Positions 11,279 to 20,261 of a DNA stretch of 64,000 bases are shown piece by piece. This DNA is from Saccharina japonica (taxonomy: Eukaryota > Sar > Phaeophyceae > Laminariales > Laminariaceae). The notes beneath the pieces were generated by a model, which was not told where the DNA came from, did no database searches, and worked only from the letters and a program-made list of their open reading frames with translations. Every line of letters begins with the position of its first letter. Within the stretch, counting starts at the first letter, position 1. The stretch lies in NCBI GenBank assembly GCA_008828725.1, contig MEHQ01002695.1:373664-437663 (forward strand), in the 5' to 3' direction. Position numbers and translations under genes: made by a program.

Positions 11279-11689
11279 TCACCCTAGCCCTAACCCCAAC
11301 CCTGACCCCGCCCCGACCCTTTATATGAGTTTTGTCTCGAAAAAATCAGACGTTTTTAGTTTTTTGGAAAAATTGGTCGACCTCACTAAAAGTCATATAA
11401 TAACATATTCCTCATTTTCTATACTTTATCCTAGATAATAATTCAGTGATGCGGTAAAGGTTACTGGAGCAAATTACAGGCACGTTTGTGTGTTGTTTTC
11501 GTAGAATCGCATAAATACTAAGCAACCCATAATGAAGATACGTGTATACACCAAAGGCATTCCCCCCCACCGATCGATTTGACGATTCTGGGCTGTTTAC
11601 CATTTTTTTTGTGATTCTACAACGAAAAACATATCTTGGATTTTTCCTGGAAGAAACGCGTCTGTCTCAAAGGACAACGTCAATAAACC
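11279..11689. other. Telomere-like stretch and unassigned AT-rich sequence within satellite
   Basis: Begins with CCCTAGCCCTAACCCCAACC and related C-rich repeats (about 11,282-11,320), a degenerate (CCCTAA)-like run. AT-rich sequence without recognised features follows. The satellite resumes at about 11,690. Confidence 0.5.
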
Positions 11690-12747
11690 CGTGATGTGTG
11701 TATGTCGCCATGTATCCTTGTGTACATCACCGGTGACGTATACAAGCGCCTATTTACATCACCGGCGCTCGTTCATCGCTCACACCTCTGGCGGTCCAGA
11801 ACACACAGCTGGAGTATGTCGGCATGGGCTACGGCTACCACATAGCAGCTCCCGTGGATCCGAAACGGTCCAGTCTTCCAGGAGTTATAGGCCCCTCAAC
11901 AATACTGCGAGACATGTACTTTAGACTGGTCATTATGTATATATAGCCACTGTACATCACTAGTGACGTATACAAGCGCTTATATACATCACCGGCGCTC
12001 GTTCGCCGCATACGCCTCTGGCGGTCCAGATAACAGATGAAGCATGTCGGCATGGGCTAGGGCTATCATCATAGCAGCTATCGTGGAGCTGAAACGGTCC
12101 AGCCTTCCAGGAGCTATGGGCCCCTCTAAAATAATGGGGGGTATGTACACCGGCGATGTATATACTGTAGCCACATATCCTTGTGGACATCACTGATGAC
12201 GTATACAAGTGCTAACCTATACCGGCGGCGCTCGTTGCCGCATACACGTCTGGCGGTTATAATGACAGATCGAGTATGTCGGCATGGGCCTCGTAGGGCT
12301 ATCATAGCATCTATCGTAGAGTCAAAACGGTCCAGTCTTCCAGGAGCTCTGAGCCCCTCTAAAATATTGTGGGATATGTACTACATGTAGACCGGCGATG
12401 ATGTATATACTGTGCTGTAGATAAATAGTACTGTGTACATCATCGGCGAGGTATACAAGCGCTTGTATACATCACCGGCGCTTGTTCACTGCTCACACCT
12501 ATGGCCGCCCGTAAAGCAGCTGGAGTATGTCGGTATGGGCTAGGGCTACGATAGAAGCTATCGTGGAGCCGAAACGGTCCAGTCTTCCAGGAGTTATGGG
12601 CCCCTCTAAACTATTGGGGGATTCGGAGACCGGTGGTGTATAGAGCCACATATCCTTGTGGACATCACTGGTGACGTGTACAAGCGCTTGCATACATCAC
12701 CCGCGCTCGTTCGCCGCACACACCTCTGGCGGTTCAGAAAACAGCTG
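11690..12747 (+). repeat. 225-bp satellite array, block 2
   Basis: About four and a half units, with anchors near 11,811, 12,040, 12,275, 12,520 and 12,741. Same unit architecture and palindromic junctions as block 1. The last unit is cut at ACAGCTG by the LTR retrotransposon at 12,748. Confidence 0.9.
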
Positions 12748-13270
12748 TGTGAAGTGATGACCGAGTAGAGACGATGATAGAAGAGAATGGAAGACGGAGG
12801 TTCGTTGCTTGAGCTTGAAGCAAGCTTCTTCTTCGATATGGAAAGACCTCTTGTTATTATTAACCTCTGTAGACTAGGTGAGAGACAAAAGCCTGGATGA
12901 CCAAGGGAAGAATGAGAAGTGGGAGAGGAGGCGAGAGGTGCGAGAGCCTCTTCCAGGCTCTCGGGCTCTCTTCTCCAATGGCCCGGTAGTCGGGCTGTTA
13001 TAAATCTCCGCTAATATAAGAAGTCCGTTACTCGGTTAGGTCTACTTCTTAAATCTACGGTCTATCCGCTTATTATGGGAATGTCCTTATATAAGAACAT
13101 TCCTATCTGCTTTATGAGAACTTCTCTACTGTAGTTCCTATCGGGAGTTCCGACATTATGGAATCTTCTGATGGTTCAGAACTTTCCTCTAGGCCTGTCT
13201 GGTCTACCAAAGAGAACACGCGAACAATCTTTGCGGTGTCCCATCTATAGCTGTAGGGCACCACATTACA
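12748..13270 (-). repeat. 3' LTR of the chromodomain retrotransposon
   Basis: On the minus strand it begins TGTAATGTGGTGCCCTACAG and ends CATCACTTCACA. It is preceded on that strand by CAGGGTGGGCTAA, a plausible short polypurine priming tract. Its last 21 plus-strand bases recur at 15,466-15,486. Confidence 0.75.
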
Positions 13271-14834
13271 TTAGCCCACCCTGAATAGTCGTATATGCAG
13301 ACCACACGATGGTCAATGGATGATAACAAAGTTCATCCTAAAAGACCGAGAGAGGGGGGTCGAAGATGCGGCTATTCAAAACAATCAAAAATGAGGCTAT
13401 AGATTCTCCCACACCTCGTAGTGAGGCCTAAGCATCACGGATAGGGTCATCGACAGAAGCGAACGCTGAGGGAGGAATCATGACCAAAACAGGAACAGCA
13501 AGGGGTCGAAATCAAGACAAAGCAGACAAAATAAACCCGAAACGAAGCTAAAGAGGTACCAAGACAAACGTAGAAGAAAGCGAGACTCAGCGTACAGCCG
13601 TATGTGCGGGGGCTCATATGTCCAGGGGTCTTAAAGGACCTGAGGGAGAAACGAGTGCGAGGCTGATCATCGAGTCCTGGTGGAAGCGATGGAGGCTACT
13701 TAGCATGGAACACAAAACACAGTCCAGAGGGGTATCGCAGGGATAACTACTCGCTATGGTCGAAGCGATCCGAATGACAAACAAGATACAGAAGTCGAAT
13801 CCAAAACAAAAACATGATGCATAAGGCGAAGGGGGGCACGGTAAGACTACCTTGGAAATTCCTAAGACTATAACCAAGGGGCTGACGGGTCCAAAGAATG
13901 GAGTGAACATCGTGCCACTATGAAGCCGCCAAGTATTAGGGGAGCAACGCTAGTAAGCGCAGCAAGGGGAGCCAGTCAGAGCCAGTGCACTAAATACGTC
14001 GCCAGAAAAAGTATATACCCGGATGTCTAGACCGAAGTCGACTAGTTCGACGTGGGCGAAATGTGTTCCTACCGTATAACACGCAGATAAGTCAGCTATG
14101 GTAGCTACATGGGAGCGGAACCGGTCGCGGAAAAAAAACGCGTTGGTAGGTGGCGGAAACGCGAAGACACAATAGACGAACCAATAGCAAAGATAACGCA
14201 ACAATTGAAGTCCATTGCGGTCCACTTTACTGTGGAACGGACGCACCAACCGTGGAGACGGTAATGTGGTGGTCTGTTAGCCTGCATAAGGGGCCAAGGC
14301 AACGGAGATGCAACGCGGGTGGTGTAGGGAAAATACACTAAAACCGAAATCCAGAAAACCGGTGTCGCTATGGTCCAGAGATCTTATGAAGATGGGGACC
14401 GGCGAGACCGGAGATGAGATAGAACTGACAATCCAAAACTAGAAACTCAGAAAATAACTCAATGACGCCCGGATTGTAGCTACAAGCACAAGATTGGCGT
14501 TAGCGATGGCGGAGGATTCCGAAGTAAAGACCCAGCACACTAAAATGACGCTATTCAATCACGGTCCATCTGCCATGGGTTGGGGCAGGTGAGGGCCGTG
14601 GTGGATGCCAGAAAATAGAGTAGATGCTACCAAACACGAAACAAAACAAGCCGAAAAGCGGGGGTACCGCTGGCGGAACACGCCGAAGTTGGAGATAACC
14701 CGGAAGAACTAACTACTGTCGCTTATTGAAGACTATCCCAGAAGATTAATTGAATGCTACGTCTAAAAGAACTATGCTAAACTACGGAAGTAAAACTATC
14801 CCGAACCAAGAACGCGAAGGTATCTGAAGGCTAA
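13271..14834. other. Internal retrotransposon region, no clear coding
   Basis: Lies between the integrase tail and the 3' LTR. Open frames are at most about 99 codons and overlap on several frames. No gag, RT or RNase H motif was seen. It may be a long 3' untranslated region or a decayed additional ORF. Confidence 0.5.
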
Positions 14835-15482
14835 CTAGGGGGGGGCTGAAGCGATGGGGGTTCCACGGGGCGTGTCTGTGCTCCGCAGTACCCCACGGGC
14901 TATGCTTCCAGTCCCATGGCGTTGTAAACACCACGATCCAGAGATGGCGTTCCGGGCAGTAGTGTAGCGGGCGCGCTGAAGGTCGATCTTGATGGGGCCG
15001 GGGTCGTCCAGGAAACGGATGATGTAGGAACCGTCCGGGGAAGAGTCCGGGGGGCTGTCCGAAGAGGTGTCCAAGGGCGCGCGGTGGGCAATTTTGCCAA
15101 GCCACCAGAGGCCGTCGCGCGCCTTGTACCAAACGTGTGCCCCAGAGGGGAGAGTGGTTGAACTGAAGTTGCGGAGCCAGAGGTCGCGGGAGACCAGGGA
15201 GTAGCCGGGAGCGAGAAATATTTGGCCTTGCGACCGTGAGAGTTCCCGGTGTGCGGCACCGATGCGCATTTGTCTGTACAAGCGGTTGGTTTGTCGGTGC
15301 TGTGACGGGGTTCCGGACCAGTAAAGGAGAATACGCCGCCTGAAATGATGAAGATCCAGTTCCCGTTCCCAGGAGGGGCTGAGAAGTCCGGCCCAGTGGA
15401 TCTCGTAGAGGACGGCGATCACCCCGCCGCGACCGCGTACGAGTTGGTGGCCGGTGATCCGCTCGGCTGTAGGGCACCACAT
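14835..15482 (-). CDS. Integrase C-terminal region with chromodomain-like segment (retroelement fragment)
   Basis: A 215-codon frame. Residues about 20-60 (VIAVLYEIHWAGLLSPSWE, then HHFRRRILLYW) fit the chromodomain pattern Y-I-W.G...WE..L......I..Y found at the integrase tail of chromovirus-type Ty3/gypsy elements. Further on, VWYKARDGLWWLGKI and YIIRFLDDPGPIKIDL resemble a small beta-barrel (SH3/Tudor-like) module. The listed ATG lies in the 21-bp LTR remnant, so the first few codons are an artefact of the deletion and the natural start is lost. A degraded relative is at about 4,830-4,925. The family assignment comes from motifs only. Confidence 0.7.
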   Translation of the reverse strand: MWCPTAERITGHQLVRGRGGVIAVLYEIHWAGLLSPSWERELDLHHFRRRILLYWSGTPSQHRQTNRLYRQMRIGAAHRELSRSQGQIFLAPGYSLVSRDLWLRNFSSTTLPSGAHVWYKARDGLWWLGKIAHRAPLDTSSDSPPDSSPDGSYIIRFLDDPGPIKIDLQRARYTTARNAISGSWCLQRHGTGSIARGVLRSTDTPRGTPIASAPP

Positions 15483-15486
15483 TACA

Positions 15487-15640
15487 GCTGGAGTATGTCG
15501 GCATGGGCTGGGGCAATCATGACAGCTATCGCGTAGCCGAAACGGTCCAGTCTTCTAGGTGTTGTCGGCCCCTCTAAAATATTGTGGGATATATATATGT
15601 AGGTCGGTGATGTATTTAGCCACACATACTTGTGTGTACC
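15487..15640 (+). repeat. 225-bp satellite, final partial unit
   Basis: Continuation of the unit interrupted by the LTR element (GCTGGAGTATGTCGGCATGG, then GAAACGGTCCAGTCTTC). Similarity ends near 15,640. Confidence 0.85.
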
Positions 15641-16594
15641 ACGGTGAAGGGCTTCCTGCAACACGCGAGTTCTTGCTGATGTATATAAGCGAGCAGCAAC
15701 CTTCCAGCTCAGCACAAGAAAAAACAGACGAGGTACCTAAGCGGGAAAGCATAGCCTAACAAACAGACCTTCAAGGACACACAGGGAAGCCCTGTGCCAT
15801 TCACGGTATGTTTACATACCACACACATATTACACGCCACCGCTGTGCGTGTACGTTAGATGCTCTCGTCATCTAGCAATCACAGTGAGAGGGAGGGAAA
15901 TAAAACATGATCACGCGAGCTCACGTTTCAGAAGCACAGGCCACACCAGTCCCCAAAGCTTGACAGTCTGCCAAAGAGCTTTATGCACACTTCCAGCAGG
16001 ATATCCTGTAACGCGGCACTCCCCTGCTCAAGGCTTCTGCCTGGGCTCCCTGTAAATCGATAGCTGTCGGGTCACTGCTCCGGCGCTGTTGCACGATCCT
16101 ACTGCTTGCTGCTGGATGTTGCTGTAAAACGGAAAACTCAACTTTAGAAGCCACCGGGGTATTGTCGTCACCAGGTGTAGCGTCAACACATGGTCTACGG
16201 GAAGACGTTTCGCGGAGTCAATGCCAACAGAAGCGCTTTGATATTGCCGGAAAGTCAACTTTCGGAATATCTACAGCACTACTGCTCGTTGGGACTGCCG
16301 GTGTTTCTGGGGTCGCTGCAACGGCATATTGGTTTCGCCAACCGAAGTGTCTTTCGGGATCGGGATCGGTCGACCTTATTGTTATCATATTTTGGGTTTG
16401 GATTGCGGGGAATATCGTCTTCTGGAATTGCCGCATCATCATCGATCGCTTACAGTAGTACTGCTGGAACATCGCTTCTGGGTTCGCTGATCACTATCAT
16501 CACCGTTTAGGACTGTGTCGGAACACTCGCTTCGGGTCATTGGACACCGGTAACATTTTTATTTGGGGTTGCTGGGACATCGTTCATGGGGTAG
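15641..16594. other. Unassigned sequence with degenerate repeats
   Basis: No recognised gene. From about 16,160 to 16,640, blocks such as CTGGAACATCG, CTGGGACATCG and GGAACACTCGC recur at 50-100-bp spacing in degenerate form. On the minus strand they could encode repeated DVPA-like peptides, but every frame there contains stops. Confidence 0.4.
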
Positions 16595-17020
16595 GTGCGG
16601 CGTCATCCGTCGGAGCCTGCTGGAACATCGTCTCCTGGTATCACCGTATACGTACGGATCACCAGAAGAAGGAGGACACCTTTCTTTGTCGCATGGGGTT
16701 CGCACCAGCTTGGTGGCAATATTTCCTTGGTCGCAGTCCCACAACATAAATACGCGTATTTGCACGGCGTGAGAAGCTTGACCGACGAAATGGTCGTTTA
16801 CATGTCGGAACCTTTCGAGATAAATAGATGCAGTTACGAGATGTTTTGGGCCTTTCGGGACCTTTCCACACCATGGCAGCATGGGGTTGTGTTTAAGAAG
16901 CACTATTGTACGCTGCCGCCGATCATTCAATGCACGAGTACTCGTAAGCATTTGGATTGGAAGAAGTCCGCTGCTGCCCCGAAGCAGGGGTGCCTCGCCA
17001 GGGATAAAACTCCGCGCTGA
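16595..17020 (+). CDS. Hypothetical 141-aa frame
   Basis: An ATG-to-stop frame whose second half has a balanced, protein-like composition (for example LTDEMVVYMSEPFEINRCS and MFWAFRDLSTPW). No domain was recognised and no splice signals were established. It could be a small gene, an exon or a chance frame. Confidence 0.3.
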   Translation: MRRHPSEPAGTSSPGITVYVRITRRRRTPFFVAWGSHQLGGNISLVAVPQHKYAYLHGVRSLTDEMVVYMSEPFEINRCSYEMFWAFRDLSTPWQHGVVFKKHYCTLPPIIQCTSTRKHLDWKKSAAAPKQGCLARDKTPR

Positions 17021-17201
17021 GCGGGGCGCGACTATTTACAATCCATGAACTTCACTTCAGTATATGTAGTCCTAGCACTATTATTATGATTCGCGCTTCG
17101 CGCTCTCGGCCTCCGGTGGTTTCTGCGGAGGGCTGAATATATGTATGCACCGCTAAGTGGGAGCAGGGAGCTAAATGGGAGCTAAATGGGATCAGGTCCG
17201 G

Positions 17202-17521
17202 GTGGGATCGAGATATACTGTAGATGTTATCCAATTAAAATGAAGTTGTAGTCTATTGGATGCCCCATTGCACTCCTAGAACACTAAAGCACTCAAAATA
17301 GCGTGTGGGCTGCACCTGAGTGCTGCAGTCCATTATATTGTAGATAGGCGCCGTCCCCTGAGTGGGATCGAGATATACTGTGGATGTTATCCAATTAAAA
17401 TGGAGTTGTAGTCTATTGGACACCCCATTGCACTCCTAGAACACTAAAGCACTCAAAATAGCGTGTGGGCTGCACCTGAGTGCTGCAGTCCATTATATTG
17501 TAGATAGGCGCCGTCCCCTGA
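17202..17521 (+). repeat. 160-bp tandem duplication
   Basis: Two near-identical 160-bp copies (17,202-17,361 and 17,362-17,521). Each starts GTGGGATCGAGATATACTG and ends GATAGGCGCCGTCCCCTGA. The flank at about 17,185 (GGGATCAGGTCCGGGTGGGA) also occurs at about 33,288, so this is part of a dispersed family. Confidence 0.9.
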
Positions 17522-19555
17522 GTGTGATTTCAGCGCGGCGTCCGACCTCAAGATTGAAATGACCGCGCAGAACAATGCTACTACGAGGCCTGCAGGGATT
17601 TCCCCTGTAGCTACTGTAGTGAGCAGAGTAGTCAGGCGTGGACGGATTGGTCGACTCGTGCGTCCATTGCCTGAGTAATTCGGACCCTTGTTCACGTGAT
17701 TGGGTCGCGACTTTTCCCTTTAACGCTTGGACCTGTGCACAAATGGTCAACCCGATGTAGGACTTCGCTAATCTCTCCGCCTTTCACCTCTCGACCTCCA
17801 CTACGACATCCCCACCAACGACTTGCTCACAGAGTCCCTCATGATACACGAAAGGTACGCAGAGTGGTTGGCTATTCCCACCGCTCGCCGGTGCCCCTTC
17901 AACGCCGCCGCGTTGTGCACGTCGACCAGTGCTTGCGCTCGCCGAAGGGCGCCCCGAGACATCGCGTGTAGAATGCAACACCGGCGGTACCAAACCAATG
18001 ATTATTGGAGGACTGCCGTTCTCTCTACTGGCTTCGGCCGTATAATAAGCAAACAGGCAAGCAAGCAAGAACTAAGCAACACAACGTCTGGTTCCCCGGC
18101 CATAGGCACACTCCGACCAAATCCCAGACGAACTCGATATAGTTGAACTCAACATACTGTAGTGGGATAAGCCCCTTCGCACTTCTCCAAAACTGTGCTT
18201 AAAGCCTTTTTGGTTTTTAATCGAAAACTCCTCTCGCCGCCGCCCCGTTTCACACCGTCAAACGCTTCGGGTATGAAACCCGTTAGAATACCTGGTACCA
18301 TTTTCCCGCTTCTTGATGGCAAACACAATCGCCAAAAGACGGGAGGAAACATTATCATCATACTGCACATGGGAATATTAAACGAGGGCATATATTATAT
18401 CTAATGGTTCGCCTGCATGTATATATATACGATGTCATCTAGCGGGCGGTCTACAGTAGCTCGACGCATCTTATTGTCCGGGTTTCCACAATAACTGCGG
18501 CGTTTTGCTACCAAGGGCGATGCGGATGCGTATCAAAATCAGCGTGGTTTACCCGCCAAACACGCCAAACGCAATCAAACCGCCACCGCCATCTCCGACC
18601 CGTGTGCATCCAGATGATGACCAAGAGCTCAGCACGCGTGCTAGAACATCCTCTTGGGGATAAAAATAAAACAAACCTACACATACATACATGCAGTCCA
18701 CCAACACCACTTAATAAGTAACATGCCAAAAAGTTACATCCCTCGCCGACACCAGGAGCACGGACTCTGGACCCCTACCGTAGCCTTTAGACCTGAGCGT
18801 TGCACAGACATTGCTCGCACAGTAGGTCCACACAATTGCGGCTACAGATAGTCACTGCTGTGCATGCAAGGCTGTCGAGTAAGCACTGCATACAGTCAGC
18901 TGTGGTTCCGGAGTGACCTCCACGCTAACTGGTTGCTCTCCGCCATTTAGACAGGGGCATCCCTGCTGTTGACTAGGCTTTGGCTAACGTAGGGATGGGG
19001 ACATAAACAACATCTACGTATCAATATCCTCGAACGCTATTGACAGCGTCAGTCAAACAAACGACAAGCCGATCTGGAAATACAAATTACGCTGCGGGCT
19101 TTAAATAGTAGCTCTATGGTGCGCGCCTTTTGTCTTTTAAAAAAGCGGCCTTGCGGCGGCGGGGGTGCCCGGTTGGACGAACCCGTCGCCTTTTATCCCC
19201 GCAAGCGCAACGCCTTTACGCACCGTTGACGTCGACACCACCACACTCGAGCGCATAAAAAGCCCAGCGAGGTCACTCTTCCCATACAGACAGTACTGAA
19301 AAAAGTTATGACTTCGTATATCAATATCAACACAAAACACTGGCACCAGCTATCTGACAGGGTACGACCCTCGGGCTCATTCACAACGGAAAACAGCGAC
19401 CAGGCGGAACCAGTACATACAGTGTACATGTCACCCCGAGTGCCTTGTTTTCCTTCGGGTTGTTATTCCGGAGCCCCTGCAGAAACAGGCACCAAGGCAT
19501 CGTCGTTCCGATATTCATGCTTAAGATGCAAGCACTACTGTACATACTATAAAGG
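17522..19555. other. Unassigned sequence with a possible coding relic
   Basis: Plus-strand sequence at about 17,780-18,090 reads as a balanced frame (LSPLDLHYDIPTNDLL, then LMIHERYAEWLAIPTARRC), preceded by an in-frame stop. It may be a gene or retroelement fragment. The rest, 18.1-19.55 kb, has only short frames. Confidence 0.35.
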
Positions 19556-20010
19556 GCGACGTTAGAGACACCTGGTACGCCATAGCCATTGAGCGAGCAG
19601 TCAACGCTGACCGCTACGTAGCTCGGTGGTAAGCACCATGCCCACGAGGACAACGTTCGAGATACGCCATCATCACTGAGCAAGCAAACAGCGCTACTTG
19701 TTAACTCAGTGGTTATGATGTATCGCAAACCAAAGCAAAACTCTGGGGGGTTCGGATCCTGATTGCTATGATAGCTCGGTGGGTCTGGTGTACCTCAAAA
19801 CAATAGAAACAAACTGGGGTTCAAACCTCCAGTGATCATTCGAGACACGGCTCGTTCAACTTGAAAGGTTAGCCGAGAACCCGGTATTCACTACGATGAT
19901 GCTATTGCTCGACGCTGTATTATGACTGGTAGCTTACAGCAGGTAGCGTGATGCATCTCTACAACATCAAAATAAAGCTGGGGAATTCGAACCCCCCATC
20001 GTCCTTCCAG
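19556..20010 (+). repeat. tRNA-like tandem repeats (Pol III box A / box B motifs)
   Basis: Three or four diverged units. Box-A-like GTAGCTCGGTGG, TTAACTCAGTGG and ATAGCTCGGTGG occur at about 19,616, 19,702 and 19,772. Box-B-like GGGTTCGGATCC, GGGTTCAAACCTCC and GAATTCGAACCCCCC occur at about 19,747, 19,818 and 19,983. Spacing and flanks (TTCGAGAYACG) repeat. None folds into a clean tRNA cloverleaf by eye, so these look like tRNA-derived SINE units or relics. They lie just beyond the stop codon of the glycosyltransferase. Confidence 0.55.
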
Positions 20011-20078
20011 ACATACAGGTGGTCCATTCACCCTCGAAACGGTGTGGAAAACCCGCTGCGTTCGTAGCTGCGATGGCG

Positions 20079-20261
20079 CTACTTCCACTGTGTAATGGCG
20101 TCCCACGCCTGTGGGCAGTGCGCAGCCGTGTAGAGGGCCCTTTGCGAAAGCCACCTTTGGTCTTCCTCGTGGACGGCAGAGGCTGCATCTTTGAACGATT
20201 GGGGGGTGTAAGGGCCGCCGGCCCCGTGGAGGTGATTAAGGCCAAGGTGGATTCCTAAGAC
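20079..20261 (-). CDS. Glycosyltransferase terminal exon
   Basis: 60 codons plus TAG after acceptor ATCACACAG, phase 0. It encodes VLGIHLGLNHLHGAGGPYTP, the position where the family has the S/L-H-H-L strand near the catalytic site, then a helical tail ending AWDAITQWK. No polyadenylation signal was assigned with confidence. Confidence 0.88.
   Translation of the reverse strand, partial: VLGIHLGLNHLHGAGGPYTPQSFKDAASAVHEEDQRWLSQRALYTAAHCPQAWDAITQWK

Larger units (their letters stand above)
12748..15486 (-). mobile_element. Chromodomain LTR retrotransposon remnant inserted in satellite
   Basis: The element interrupts a satellite unit: ACAGCTG precedes 12,748 and GCTGGAGTATG resumes at 15,487, giving a GCTG (4-5 bp) target-site duplication. 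Its ends are TG...CA on the plus strand. A complete LTR of about 523 bp lies at 12,748-13,270. At the other end only the final 21 bp of an LTR survive (15,466-15,486, identical to 13,250-13,270). They are joined directly to the pol C-terminal frame on the minus strand. The element's 5' LTR, gag, protease, RT and most of the integrase are therefore deleted. The order on minus is 21-bp LTR remnant, integrase tail, about 1.5 kb of unassigned sequence, 3' LTR. Confidence 0.8.

Noticed and set aside
6233-12747. CRISPR-like array
   Set aside because: Repeats are about 225 bp, diverged, with no regular spacers; this is a satellite.
14782-15516. 244-codon minus frame overlapping the integrase tail
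   Set aside because: The 215-codon frame in another phase carries the chromodomain-like and RDGLWWLGK motifs; this one is its shadow.
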